Counted from the stretch's first letter, positions 38,240-52,558 are shown. The stretch is 64,000 nucleotides of DNA from Paramecium octaurelia (GCA_905182995.1 CAJJDP010000003.1:129820-193819), one strand, 5' to 3'. The notes: a model not told the origin generated them from the sequence alone. Made by a program: numbers and translations.

Positions 38240-38450
38240 ATGAATATGATCAGAGGTAAAAATGGAGATGATTTTTGTATACAACAATATTTATTATATA
38301 GTTGGTTTGCCTAAAGCTAATTAAAATTAAAACTAGAACCAGATTAAAAAAAATGAAAGAGAAAAGACTGATGATCAAGCGAATAAATAAATGCAAAACA
38401 TTATTTAGCAAGCTCTAAAATAAGAGGATAATAAAGATTAAAATAAATGA
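38240..38450 (+). CDS. Tandem mini-gene A, charged Gln/Lys peptide
   Basis: 61 residues after a 25-nt intron. It begins M-N-M-I-R-G-K-N-G-D-D, then becomes Asn/Gln/Lys-rich. The N-terminus matches its neighbour at 38644, and both genes have an intron directly after the shared block. This paralogy is the main support for calling it real. No known family. Confidence 0.6.
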
Positions 38451-38643
38451 TTTACATAATTAAACATATTATATCATATATCTGATATCAATTACAACGA
38501 CTTTGATATTAATTCAAGCCTTAATCAATTATTCTTTGGTGTAATTAAATCTCGAAGTTTGTAATATTAATTCCCAACTCAATATGGTTTGTATCTAATT
38601 ATATTTTTATTTCAGGATATTGATATATAATTTTATAAATTAA

Positions 38644-38849
38644 ATGGACATGGTTAGAGGGTTGAATGGAGATGATTGGGGTAATTTAATATTCAATTTA
38701 AAGATGATATTTACGATAAAAATGATAAAAAAGAAAAAAAATAAGAAAATAATAAAGATAAGAAATAGTAATAAGAAAAAATGAAATAAAATTTGGAGGA
38801 AGCAATAAAAGATTTAAAGTAAGAAGCATAATTTGATGAAAAAAAGTGA
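38644..38849 (+). CDS. Tandem mini-gene B, paralog of A
   Basis: 60 residues after a 23-nt intron; ATG 38644, TGA 38847-38849. It begins M-D-M-V-R-G-L-N-G-D-D and continues as a Lys/Glu/Gln-rich helix. The conserved R-G-x-N-G-D-D block and intron position shared with the copy 0.4 kb upstream show a tandem duplication. Function unknown. Confidence 0.6.
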
Positions 38850-38972
38850 GTTAGATAAAAAATATTAGCTTATTAATTATATTACGATTATTGTAGTAAT
38901 TTTCCCAACGCTTAGCTATATAAAGTATTAAATAATTAAATTTACTAATTTTTTATATACATAAAATTTCTA

Positions 38973-40285
38973 TCATAATGGTTTTAGTTTAATTACATTG
39001 CCAGACCCTATAATTTATCTAATATAATAGTAAATTATACTAATCAATGTTTAAGATCAGAAAATGCCCTAATTCAAAGCATACATTAAATTTTTCTAAA
39101 CAAACTGGTTCTGGAAGCTTTCATATTTAGTAAGAATCTACCTTAATTTTAAGTCCTCCTGATTACTTGGATTTTAAGTAATCTTAAGTTTATTTTTTAC
39201 CGTCTATATTTATATATTCAACATTTATAACTTCGAAAGGAGTTTGAATACCATAAATATTTAAATATCCTTTATATCCGCTAGTTATAATTATTGATGA
39301 TTGTTTTTGACTCTCTAATTAAATATCCACCAGCAACTCTTTACTAAGAAAGCAAGACGTATAATGTGGAAGTGATAAAATATCTCCAACTTTCAGTCTT
39401 GTATTTTCATCTACTAAGATCTAAAATTAGTAAGTAAAGTAGCCTTACTTATATCAAATCATTTTAAGAAATATTGGATTATACATTATCTATCGAATCC
39501 ATTATTCCAATAACTTAAACACTAGTTTTTTACAATGTTGAGTTCAAATTTAATGGATTTTCTATTTATTTTAATTGTCCACTTAAAACTTTACATTCAT
39601 AAGCTGAATTACATCTTTTTGATATATCTAAGACTCTAATCCTCAAAATATCTTGAAAATTATTTAATTTAGTGGATAGAATCTCTTCAGTCAAAGACTT
39701 ACCTTAATACCATTAACATTCTATTTTAGTTATATTAGTGAATGACTTAGAATCAATAGGAATTATGGTATATTATAAATTCGAAATTAAGGATTATAAT
39801 GTATCTTTGATAAAATCGAATCTCTCTTTGCTCCAATTGCAACTGTTCATATTGGTGATAGCAAAAATGACTTTGTAATTTTATTTAAGCAATTTCAAAG
39901 CATCAAAATTAAAAAAGAAACTATTGTCTATTTGACTTTCAAAGATTCCTTTTTAGGCATTGAATAGAAACATTAAAACTTCAAAATTTGATGCTTTCAA
40001 TAGTAAATCAGAATAAAAGTTTTTTGACTCTTCAAAATAAATATTATAATTCTCTAAGCTAAATGAACAACGAGTAACTTAAGAAGAATATAAATCACAT
40101 TCGAATTTATCCATAGCTTCTTCTTCATCTATCTCCTCATCTGAATCTTCTTGATATAATTAATTATTAAATTTTTAATTTTCTTTTTTTAAAGCCTTCA
40201 ATAATTCAGTTTTACCAGAATCACATTTTCCATAAATTATTACATTGATTTTATTGGTTAGTTGCTATTCTGATTATTGAATCAT
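38973..40285 (-). CDS. Divergent translational GTPase (eRF3/HBS1-like)
   Basis: 412 residues after introns of 28, 24 and 22 nt; ATG at 40285, TGA at 38975-38973. The fold of the eEF1A/eRF3/HBS1 family is visible: P-loop GKCDSGKTE, then LFNAQKGIFE (matching the GEFE region), domain II (VGDILSLPHY) and a domain III ending LPEPVCLEKF ... GSGNVIKL. The nucleotide-binding motifs are damaged: the G3 DxPGH is missing, and the G4 NKMD is replaced by ITNMN. An acidic insert (QEDSDEEIDEEEA) sits between G1 and G3. This looks like a paralog that has lost normal GTP binding but keeps the tRNA-mimic partner domains. Confidence 0.72.
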
Positions 40286-40395
40286 TAATTATAATAATAA
40301 ACATAATAAATAAATTTATTAAGTTTCTATAAAATGTGTCTGACAAAATAAGATATTGATTATATTTGAATAAATATATGATCTATTATAAATTC

Positions 40396-43094
40396 TCATA
40401 CTTTATGAAGGGCTGCTTGAAATTTGAATTATTTTTAACCAATTGGAGATTATCTGCATTGCAAAAGTTCAACTGGTTAGGTTGTGTATTGTAATTGAGG
40501 CTATAAAACAGCAGATTATTGTCTCAAAGGGGATGTAACCTAAAGCGAATTATGTTGATAATTTACTTATGGGAATTATTAGACTTATTAAATAGTTTAT
40601 TATGGTTGTATTTGTAAAACAGATTATTGCATTGGGACATTTTGTTATAATATTGGCTAGGTTTGAACTAATATTGTTTATTGTTATTATGTTGGTTACA
40701 ACACTACTTAAGGTTATTAGACTATTTGTTTTTATCTAATGGGTGACAATGCATCTTATTATATGAATTTAGCATTTGTGACTATTTATTATTATTGCAT
40801 GGTTGGAGAAGAAATTATCTCTTACTAGATTCCCTACATAACAACTATTGGTTGGGCAACTTAGGTTACTTATTAAGGTTAAGCAACGACTAAATTTGGT
40901 TATTAAGTCATTATTTAAACTGTCTAAGTAGTTGTATACTGTGGCTATTAGGCTGCCAATTAAACAGGTTGACCAATCAAATGAGGTTATTGGACTTAAA
41001 TATGTTTTTGTGAATAGGTTTCAACCTTTTGAGTAGGTTGGACCATGATAACTTATTATAATGGTTACATTTCTTATACTTACACAACTTATTATTAAAT
41101 GATAGGTTAGATAACAGCTTATTATTAGATAACTTAGGGTTGGGCTGCAACCAGTTATTTTTACACAGGTTAAACAGCCACATATGATTCGTTAGGTCTC
41201 AAGGGTTTTGGAGTTCCAAATTATACTCCTTATAGAATAACAGGTGCAGGTTCTTCTTAGATGATAAGTGGTTGTCTAGCACTTAAACATTATGTTATGA
41301 TTGGTTATTTTGCAACCTAAATTTAAATTTAGATGAAAATATACTTGAACAGGTTCACAAGTTACGAATTTTGGCAAAATAATACTTTACACAGAACTAA
41401 CGGGATAAACTATTTATTATGGACTTCTTGGCATTAATCTAATGAAATCTTCACTTCTAGGTTTAAAAAAACAATCAGGGGATTAAATTCGAGGAGTGTT
41501 CTTGCTTTTACTTAAATCTACTGGGAAATATATCTATTATTCGGAAGAAGGTTTCTTCTTTTTTGTAAATTCTTCTGGGTCACATGGTTTTTCTTCAGGA
41601 TTTTCAGGCTTCTTCTTTTTAGTGAATTCTTCTGCATCACAAGGTCTCTCTTCTGGACCTTATGGTTTTTTCTTTTTAAAGAATTCTTCTGGATCACAAG
41701 GCTTTTCCTCTGGGTCTTCTGGATCTTAAGGTTTCTTCTTTTTTGTGAATTCCTCTGGATCACAGGGTTTCTCTTCTGGTTCTTCAGGTTTCTTTTTTTT
41801 TGTGAATTCATCCGGATCACATGGAGCATTTGTCAAATCTTCTGGTTGTTTTTTCTTAGGTTTTTCTATACATTCAGCTTCGCAAACAGCGAAATTCAAA
41901 CCTTCTTTAGGTTTCTCCTATTCAACATCATCACATTTGTTTTTGTTGATTTCTTCATCATCACACTTTTATTTATTTAATTCCTCATCATCACATTTCC
42001 TTTTTGAAAGATCTTCATCATCACACTTTTAAGGTTTTCCCTCTTTGCCTCTAAACCCAAAACCATACATTAAAAAGGATTTCTATTTAATTGTAATTTT
42101 GGCTGATAATTGATATTAGGCCTTTAATTCTGCCATGGCCTTCAGTTATAATTCCCAACTTGCCATACCTCCTGCTGCAGCTGCTGCTTCGTCTTGTCTT
42201 CTTAAGGCAGCAGCCATTGCAGCTTCACATGCCAACTAAACTTTACCAGCTGAACTCTTAAATTGTTTTTCCTAATTTCTAATTAATTTATAATAACCTT
42301 TAAGGAAGCATCAGAAAAATTATATTTATTTAACATCAATCCTCCACCAAGTTTAGCATGATCAGCCTATAGATTGTAACCACCATACTTATACAACTAT
42401 AATATTGATTAATATATATAAATACTCCATATGCACCCTCGTAGGATTCCCCCTCCATTCCACCTTAACCATTCATCATTTCATATTCAGCAACGTCAGG
42501 CTATTTGTATTGAATGATATATACTTATCCCTCAGCTCCGGATTGCTAGACTTGATGCAATGTTGTTATCGTTTTTGTTACTATTGTTTGGGTTTGATAG
42601 CTCGTTTATTAAGAGCTCTACCTTAAGAATCAAAGAATTACCGAGGATGATTAAGCATGTTGCTACTATTGACTTTGGGTCTGCATTTCACTTCCTTAGG
42701 TACTATCGTACTCCATTTCCGAATCTTATCTCATTGATTAAATCTGATTTTAATATTATAATAGCACTATATACATTCCCATTTGATCTTTTAGATTAGC
42801 TATTTTAATCAGTGGAACAACCAAACTTTGTGCCTTCCTGTTCTTGTTTTCTTTCGTTTATAATCTAAGAATTTAGGACTAATTTTACATTTTTCTCAAT
42901 CCCACCCCCAATAATCTAATCTTGCTATAGATAATAATTCCCTCCACTTTCCTCAACTTATGTTTGCATTTACTAAAAATTAATTTCCCAAATTTTACTT
43001 AAAGCATGTTTAGATTCTTTTAGAATTGAAAGTTTTGTGAAGAACTTCCAATTTAGGATGATGCTTGCTAGCTTAGATTTGTAATTTAACTCAT
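40396..43094 (-). CDS. Gln-rich 836-residue protein with Cys/Pro/Lys repeats
   Basis: The gene spans seven introns of 24-31 nt (sum 188 nt) and gives 836 codons exactly; ATG at 43094, TGA at 40398-40396. Regions in order are: a Gln/Ser-rich N-terminus; a Gly/Tyr/Glu patch (EGESYEGAYG); an Ala/Met-rich helix; four K-C-D-D-E-x repeats; five ~20-residue K-P-C-D-P-E-E-F-T-K-K-K repeats; then ~330 residues of Gln/Pro/Val-rich sequence. The ordered Cys repeats and Gln-rich tail suggest a structural, possibly disulfide- or metal-linked scaffold. No known family. Plus-strand frames over this region carry TGA and are shadows. Confidence 0.78.
41550..41830 (-). repeat. Five coding repeats of ~57-63 nt
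   Basis: Each copy encodes a K-P-C-D-P-E-E-F-T-K-K-K-type unit. A GGATCACA-like block recurs at about 41581, 41636, 41695, 41761 and 41816 on the plus strand. Copies are close enough at the DNA level to imply recent unit duplication. Confidence 0.8.
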
Positions 43095-44020
43095 TAGATT
43101 TGATTAATAGTTTAATATTTTATAATTTATTCAGATTTTAATCACCCTTTCTATACATAAAACAATTATTAAATTTTTTATAAAAGATTAATAATATTCA
43201 TTAATATTTTTTCAGAAAAATTAATAATTAAATTATGATGCAGGATATATATTAAACCGTCATTCACTGAAACTACATTTTTTAAAATATTAACAATGAA
43301 TTCTATATTTTAATATAATTGTATTGTTCCCATAGAGATTCCCTATTAAATTTTATTAATAGCACGATAGTTGCAATAGGATATTTTCTATTTCGATCTC
43401 TTTAGAAACATTATAATCATTAATGAGAAATCAATTCTAATGGATATTTAAGACTTACAACTTCAACCATTAAAATCAAAACAGGACATTAAATTAAATT
43501 ATAATTTATATAGCTACGAATTATCAAATTAAAGGGTTTGAATTAAACTAATAAACCCTATTCTTATATTTTGATGATCATTTCTAAAATTAAAATTTAC
43601 TGTACTCCCCAAAAAACTATTAGAAAACAAAAGGTATCCTTTTAAGATGTTGATGTATAAAAAATCAATTATGTTATTTCGAATAAAACTGAAATTAACC
43701 CAAAAGAATCGAATGTCAATAACTGATTATTTCGAGAGTATCGTTTTAAAGAATAGGAAATGTCAATGAATCTAGTAATACACAACAGTTTATGTTGCAC
43801 AAATCTTATACTTATAGCTCAAGATAATAAAAAATCAATAGGATGACAGGATCATCAATTAGCAATAAAAAAATACCAAAAGTATCTATATAATTACTGT
43901 TGTCATGTATTTAGATTAAAAAAATCTATAAAACATAATGTGAATAATTAATTAAAATAATTTATTATATAAATTCCTTGTAGGAATGATAAAAATAATA
44001 TATTAATTTTTGAATATAAT
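43095..44020. other. AT-rich divergent spacer with a doubtful short frame
   Basis: About 930 bases between the Gln-rich gene and NMT. A 50-codon frame at 43574-43726 (containing KVSFQDVDVQKINYVISNK) reads plausibly, and a 30-codon frame from 43439 reads in another phase. No normal intron joins them. A decayed gene is possible; I do not call it. Confidence 0.35.
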
Positions 44021-45403
44021 ATGTAATAAAAAGAAAAATAAGAATCAAGTGATGAAGAAATAGAAGTCCAACCATAATAGTAATAATAAGTGGTAGTGAA
44101 GAAAAACACTTAATACAACCAATAATTAATTGACAAACTAAGCAAACCTCATCAATTTTGGTAAACTCAACCTATGCCCAATATAAATGAGATGGATAAA
44201 TTACAGCCTGGTCCCATTCAACAAGGAGTATTGGCTGAGGTCAGAAAAGATCCTCTGAATTTAATTGACAAATTTGAATGGTTTAATGTTGATTTGAGAA
44301 ATGATGAATAAGCTCAATAAGTAAGAAATTTTGAAATAATAATTAGGTTTACACTTTATTGAAGGAGAATTATGTTGAGGACGATGATAATATGTTTAGA
44401 TTCGATTATTCAATAGATTTTTTGAGATGGGCACTATTACCACCTGGACAATATGCTGATTGGTTGATTGGCGTAAGAGTCAATTAGAAACTAGTTGGAT
44501 TCATTTCTGGTATTCCCGTAACACTCCACATTGAAAATGAACAAAACAAAGTGAAAATGACAGAAATTAATTTTTTGTGTGTCCATAAAAAAATAAGGGC
44601 TAATAGATTAGCTCCTGTCTTGATTAAAGAAATTACTAGAAGAGTACACATCAAGAATATGTGGCAAGCTGTATATACAGCAGGAATTGTTGTCCCAACC
44701 CCCATTTCTTAGACCAGATATTATCATAGAAGCTTGAACGCAAAGAAATTGATCGAAGTTGGATTCTCATCATTGTCAGCAAGATAGACAATATCAAGAT
44801 AACAAAAATTATACAAATTACCTGAAGAACCAAAGACTCCTGGACTTAGACCAATGAAAAAGAAGGATGTGGCGTAGGTTACTAAATTATTAAATGAATA
44901 TTTGAAGTAAAATTAAATCTTTCTATTTAGAAATTTCAAGTTGTATTTTAAATATACAGAGGAGGAAGTGAAACATTGGTTTATCCCTAGAAAAGATGTG
45001 ATTAGTACCTATGTAGTGGAGAAAGAATAAGGAGTAGTGACAGACTTTTTGTCATTTTATAATTTACCAAGTTAAGTAATAAAGAATCCTAAATACACTC
45101 ATTTGAAAGTATTTTTGAACCTATCTTTTAAGGCTGCTTATTCCTATTATAATGTTGCAACTTAAACACCTATTGTACAGTTAATGTATGATGCATTAAT
45201 CTTAGCTAAAAACGAAGGATACGATGTCTTTAATGCTTTAGATATAATGGATAATGAAAAATTTTTAAAGGTATATTTATTACACTTAATTTAAGGAATT
45301 AATGTTTTGTCCTGGAGATGGACAATTAAATTATTATTTGTACAATTGGAAATTAGAAAGCAACATGCTTAAACCAGAAGAGATAGGAATTGTTCTTGTA
45401 TGA
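44021..45403 (+). CDS. NMT: N-myristoyltransferase
   Basis: 435 residues after introns of 26, 24 and 25 nt; ATG 44021, TGA 45401-45403. After a Gln/Lys-rich N-terminal tail (~30 residues) come the family hallmarks: [19 protein letters not shown] block ([18 protein letters not shown]), the central YHRSLN block and a C-terminus ending GIVLV. NMT moves myristate from myristoyl-CoA to N-terminal glycines of substrate proteins. Three proteins encoded in this window start with candidate sites. Length matches the family. The N-terminal Gln/Lys tail probably aids ribosome binding, as in other NMTs. Confidence 0.95.
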
Positions 45404-45551
45404 GTTATAAATAAATATACATATATAAGTTAATACTTTGTTTAATAAATAGAGAGAATTCTTAAAATGTATCCAAAATGAATTAAAATTTTCTATATTT
45501 ATATGTAATGTTCCATTTAAAATACATTAATATATTTTTGAATATAATATT

Positions 45552-46711
45552 TCACATTATAACTGTATTTTTGTTATAGATGTTACTTGTAATACCTCTA
45601 TGTGGCAAGATAAAACTTTGATTAATATAGACCTCATCTTTTACCTAGACATCTTCACCACAAACAGAAACACCTTCAATCCTAACCCATTTACCTATAG
45701 TTGATGACCATCCAATAATGGATTCATTGATCCAACTATTTGCATTGATTACTACTCCCTTTAAAAGAACACAGTTCTTCAATCTGACTCCCTCCTTAAC
45801 TTGGCAATCTGGTCCAATAATTACATTAGGTCCTATAACAGCATTAGGGTCAATTTAAGCAGAAGCATCAACCAAAACATTTCCGACTATGTTGTTCCCC
45901 TTTGCCAAGACATCAGGTGTATGTGTTCTATAACTTTCTAAGATGAGAACTGTGCCTGCCAAGTAATCTTTGGGTTATCCCACATCCTTCCAAAATCCTG
46001 GCAGAATGTATTGATATAGTTGTCCTTCCTTAGCCATAATTGGGAAGATTTCTCTTTCTATTGAGGTTGGTTTTAGCTAATGATATTGTGATGTGTATTA
46101 CAGGAATCCTATCAATCATGCTCACATTGAATAGATAGAGTCCAGAATTGATCTTGTTACTAATGAATTCTTAGGGTTTCTCAATGAAATCCTTGATTCT
46201 GCCTGTTTCATCAGCCAAGATGACTCCATACTTTGATGGATCATCGACTTCATTGACGAATATGGTTCTATAAATATAAATATTTTAAACCCTTCATGAT
46301 TATGCTATTTGTGGAATTGCAACAATTTATCAAGTGGAAATTCGCAAATAATGTCACTGTTTAGAACAAAGAACAAACCATCAGGATTATCCTTGATAAT
46401 ATGATCTTTGGCAAGTCTAATAGGACCAGCTGTTCCCAAAGGTTCAGTTTCTTAGGAGCAGATGATTTTGACTTTATAGAGATCCTATAATTTATTGATC
46501 TATTCCTTCATGGTGTCAGGTTGGTAATTGATGGCTAAAATAATTTCCTACACTCCAACTTTTACCTAAAGATTTAAGATAGATGTACTAATGCTTCAAT
46601 CTGATGCATGAGGATTGGTTTATTTGCGAATTCAACGAGCGGTTTAGGACATTTAAATGTAAGAGGTCTCAATCTAGTACCATATCCTCCTACAAGAATT
46701 AATGCTTTCAT
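45552..46711 (-). CDS. GMPPB: Mannose-1-phosphate guanylyltransferase (GDP-mannose pyrophosphorylase)
   Basis: 362 residues after introns of 23, 23 and 25 nt; ATG at 46711, TGA at 45554-45552. The nucleotidyltransferase signature [11 protein letters not shown] is at residues ~8-18, with [21 protein letters not shown] and FIEKP following. A C-terminal left-handed hexapeptide-repeat domain ([15 protein letters not shown]) completes the GMPPB layout. It makes GDP-mannose from mannose-1-phosphate and GTP for N-glycans and GPI anchors, in the cytosol. Length and domain order are normal. It converges with NMT, leaving 148 bases between the stops. Confidence 0.95.
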
Positions 46712-46782
46712 GAGTTAATTAAATAATGATTTATTAATTTATCAAAACCTTAATTTGAAATGGTGAACACCCTCTCGTTTTC

Positions 46783-47199
46783 ATGCATTCATATCTTAAT
46801 CCATAAATATCTAAGGGTTGTTGAATTTAAGTGAAACTCTTAGAAATAAAATATTCAGATAATAACAAGGTTTATTACTTTAAAAATTAGAGCCACTCTA
46901 GACACTCGAAGATGTTCATTACTTAATTTTTAAACTACTCCAATTTGAATAAGAATTATCAATTTCTTGGAGAGTCAGGAATTCTATCTCAAAAAAAATC
47001 TATCTCTGTTGAGGAATTGAATAATGTTGATATGTTGAATTAGCTTATCCATATAAAGGGACTAAAAAGAAATCAATTTATGAATCATGATAAGTATATT
47101 TCTCTGAGGAAATCTTGCTTTGGAAGGATTCAAACTATTCTTTATTAAAAATATTATCAATATCAATTTAAAGGGATCAAACCAATAGATTCTTGTTGA
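46783..47199 (+). CDS. Small hypothetical protein
   Basis: 129 residues with a 27-nt intron (GTTGTT...CTTAG); ATG 46783, TGA 47197-47199. The spliced length divides exactly and the sequence has mixed composition (for example FLGESGILSQKKSISVEELN), unlike chance AT-rich frames. The intron begins with GTT instead of GTA, which lowers confidence a little. No family recognised. It starts 71 nt from the divergent GMPPB start. Confidence 0.6.
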
Positions 47200-47728
47200 T
47201 AATAAATATATGATCTTAAATAGTAGGGCGTAGTTAATTAATAACAGTTTAAATGAAAAGAAGTTGTTTTACTGTATACAACTATAATTATGATTGCTAA
47301 ACAAATTTCAAAAGTAAATATCAATTTTTATATTCATTTTTATTACTCAAAAACTTATAGTGAAATGTGATTTAATTATAAATCTTCAATATTTTATATT
47401 ATATTTATTAGTTTTCAATGTATTGAATTTAAAAGACTATTTAATATATAAAATACTTGATTTAAATATCTGAATTATTTGAAGTCTTGGCTTATCATAA
47501 TTGAAATATTGAAGTAAATTCATAGAGAAATTAAGTTCTAATGGTTGATATTTGTTAGTATAAATATTTGTGTAATAAACCATTTTAATTTATAAATTAT
47601 TGCGTTTTTCTATATAATTTTACAGTTCTAGTTAGAATCTTTAGGATAATAATTTAATAGTCATTTATTGACATATTAATTTGTATTTTAATTTGCATGT
47701 CAATAATATATTATATTAATTTTTAAAG
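47200..47728. other. AT-rich spacer, nothing recognised
   Basis: About 530 bases upstream of the CDPK gene; long A/T runs, no frame or motif worth calling. Confidence 0.4.
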
Positions 47729-49358
<1,630 letters not shown>

Positions 49359-49597
49359 TATAGTTTCATTATAAAATTACATAAAACAAAAATTGCCATT
49401 AATATTTGATATTTATTTCTAATATTATATAAATAACATTCTTTTATAAAATAATCTAAACTTGATTGACAAAATGGATTTTTTCATTTAAAAATTATAT
49501 ATAAATTATGTTTCGACTGTTTAACTTATGGAAATAACCATTGGATTTCAAGAAATAATTATATTAATTTTGCATAATTTGTAAAATATGGAAATCA

Positions 49598-50803
49598 TCA
49601 ACTTGAATTCTTTGATTAGATTTCCTAAGATCTCGAAAGCAAAGTTTCTTAACTCGCCATTCCGTATTGAATTAAAGGGGTAGTCATAAAATATTAAGGA
49701 ATAAATGGCATACTCAATTAAGGACTATAACAATATATTAGGTTGTAAGGTGGTTATATATTAATTTAGGGAAAAGAATGTGGTTAAAAATTAGATGAGA
49801 AATATTCTAATTTTTCTTTCTGAAGTTTTGCCTCCTACTCATTTTCTAATGGCTCTTCAGTTTTTACTAGATTTAACGATTCCTGTTGATCTTGTACTCT
49901 GCATTGTAATTTTTCTTATTTTTCTTGTTTATTTGATGCTTAATAAGGTATTTAGTTTTCTATTTAATCTTGGTCATCGAGATTGGATTTAAATTAGATG
50001 GATTAACTTTTTTATTATTTTTTGATAGCCCTAGAATTAGTTATTTTTGAAAACTTCAAAATAAAATGAAACAATTACTTTCTTGTGTTTCTAAATTTTT
50101 TTGACTCTATTTTCTTTGTGTTCCCGATAAAACGAATGAGATAATTCTTAATTTGGCTAAGGAATAACATAGTAAGGGTTATCAATTTTCAAATAATGCT
50201 TTCGAAGATATGAATAAAATCTATTTTTAATTATATTTTCCTATATATATATTTGTTATAATACCGGTCTACCTTGTAACATCTTGGAGATTTTGCACCA
50301 CTTCGACCCAAAATTCTTGAATCCCTCAATTATAAGCTTGTCTTCGGCATCTGTGAATGGCTCTTGATTGATTTCGGGATTTAACTTGTTTACAAATCGT
50401 TCTCTAACTTGTTTGCTCGTTCTATTAGGGATATTTCGGGCTATTTCAACCCAATTATTTTAATAGATTTAAACAAAGTGCATTAATAATTAATCCTCTT
50501 TTTTTGTCCATATTTATCTTTTACTATATTCCTAATGTGAAAAAAATATTTTACATTTTGTGGCTTTATCCGTTTCCATCTCTAAGCACATTGAGAAGGA
50601 TTTCTATTTTATAAAGCTGAAGCGACAGTCAACCAATTCGTGCCGTACAATTTAATTGCACACCTGAGTTGGTTGTCTTCTTTCTAAGACCAGGCTCTTC
50701 TGGAAGAATTCTTTGTATTTAAAGGTAGAGATTGATTTTTATCAAGAGCTAGAGGATCGATTTCTTGTAAATTGCTGTTTTCAAAAGATTAGAAGTGATT
50801 CAT
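49598..50803 (-). CDS. MYB transcription factor with three repeats
   Basis: 377 residues after introns of 23, 24 and 25 nt; ATG at 50803, TGA at 49600-49598. Three MYB repeats follow one another. Repeat 1 has RRAWSQKEDNQLRCAI ... CAQRWKRI, repeat 2 IWTKKEDQLLMHFV ... RERFVNKL, and repeat 3 PFTDAEDKLIIEGF ... KNRFYSYL. The spaced Trp (and Phe in the third) and the R/K-rich third helices are those of R1R2R3 MYB proteins, which bind DNA and often control the cell cycle. The C-terminal half is Gln/Ser/Pro-rich and could activate transcription. It is probably nuclear. Confidence 0.9.
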
Positions 50804-51547
50804 AAATATTATATTTAATAATAATTCAAATAACAATTCATATCATCTTCAGACAACTTAGATATATATATTTATATTATGCTTTACCTTTCTCTTCTTG
50901 AATTATTACTGACTAATTTTTTTAAGAATCGCTTATATTGCGTGGTAATTTTAATGGATAAATTTTAAACCATCGACCAAACCATTTTTTATATAGCCAG
51001 GCCATTTTCATAAATTATCATTCCAAATCAAATGAATTCAATAATAATTTGATTTATTGTTTTCACCTCATTAATGCATCTAACCAACCCCCCTCAATAA
51101 ATGTTTATGGTTTAAGTAAAAAATAAATTCTTTATGATTAGTTTGAAAAATGGTTAGACAAAGAAAATGTAAATTTTTAAATATTTCTTATCACAAATAC
51201 CTTATCTTCACAATTTTTACTTTAGAAGCCTACATAGGCCAATTGGAGTGAAAAGTCATTTTGACCATGAATATTTCCTAATAGAGAATGTTTTATACCA
51301 ATTAATTTATTTATATATATATTATATTAATATATTGATATAGTAGTTTATTGTAATAATGAATTATTGTTTAGATTTCCAGTTTGTGAAGAAGCAGACT
51401 TAAAACTAATTAAACTTTAAAAACATGTTGTCTATGTTTTATCTAATCTTCCCCCACTAATATGTAGTTGTTGTATCAGAGTCTGAAAGTTACATAAAGT
51501 ACATAAAATGAAATTTATCTAAATAAAAAAATTCCCAATTTTATGAA
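50804..51547. other. AT-rich divergent spacer, nothing recognised
   Basis: About 740 bases between MYB and the next plus-strand gene; only A/T runs and short repeats seen. Confidence 0.35.
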
Positions 51548-52498
51548 ATGGATATAGTTCAGCTTATAGATAGGAATACCTCAGAATGTAGTAAGTTGAT
51601 TGATGTATCCTTTGAGAGTGATTCAACATAAGGGAATTCTTCAAAAAAGCTAGTCACATCTTTTATTTTGGGTAAATATATTGAGTTCGAATCAAGGATG
51701 CTTTAATTTGGTTTATTCTCCTTCCAGGTTGTTTTAATTTTAGGAATCATTTTTATATTCTTCTGAATCTATTATAAAATTAAATTAATAATGTGGAATT
51801 ACACTCCTGCTAGTAAAATTTGTCACATGAGAACTCAAATGGAAGTACAATAATTCCTTAATTACAGGCATATGATAAACATTTGTACAGTGTTAGAAAT
51901 GCTAAATCGATAGTTAAAACAACTACTCCTTATAAACCATATTTTTTGTCAGTTTGTAGTCGATATCAAAATAAATATGAGTAAACAATAATAATGATTC
52001 CTTATGATATAGAGAAACAATGAGATCAACAAATGCAACTCAATATTATTCGACAAGATACTTGATATTGATATTAGATAAGGGGATTTAAGTTAATCGA
52101 AAATGAAATAAAAATTTAAGTTGAGCACTAGTCGTCAGTCGACTAATCGAAATAGAGGCTTATCAATTGATCTTGAGAACAGCGTATTATGAATAACTAA
52201 TAATAGAAAATCAGTGATAGGATTCAATCAGCAAAGAGTTAATATTCTAAATAAAGATAATTAAGACATAGTTCTTAATTTGAAAGATACAGTAAGAATA
52301 TCTCTCAGAATGCAAGTTAAATTCTTTTCTTATAAAATAGGGAGAACATCTCATTATGATTTCAAATAGTTGCTCTTATCAAAATCTTTTGAGCATAAAC
52401 TAAAGAAACCATTACTAAGATCCTCATATGTGTCAAGTCAGAACCAGTACTCAGAACCAAGTCCATATTATTCAGAAAACCCCTAGGTTTATTTTTGA
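51548..52498 (+). CDS. Hypothetical Ser/Gln-rich protein with hydrophobic segment
   Basis: 262 residues after six introns (28, 25, 32, 29, 23, 25 nt); the exact codon count supports this chain. A hydrophobic stretch (LLFWDALIWFILLP, about residues 30-45) may be a membrane anchor. The rest is Ser/Gln/Asn/Arg-rich, with YSEPSPYYSENPQ near the end. A rival reading gives a 72-residue TM protein ending at 51766, but it leaves the downstream exons without a start. Family unknown. Confidence 0.55.
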
Positions 52499-52558
52499 TA
52501 AATTATTAACTGCTATTTCTTTAACAGATTAATTTTATAAATAATCACTTTCAAAAAT

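Noticed and set aside
40450-41480. Plus-strand Tyr/Gln/Thr/Cys-rich open stretch over the Gln-rich gene
   Set aside because: It carries at least six in-frame TGA codons, while the minus strand reads cleanly with introns and an exact codon count.
42560-42799. Plus-strand hydrophobic frame resembling a small membrane protein
   Set aside because: It is the reverse of minus-strand exons of the Gln-rich gene, whose seven introns and exact codon count are far better supported.
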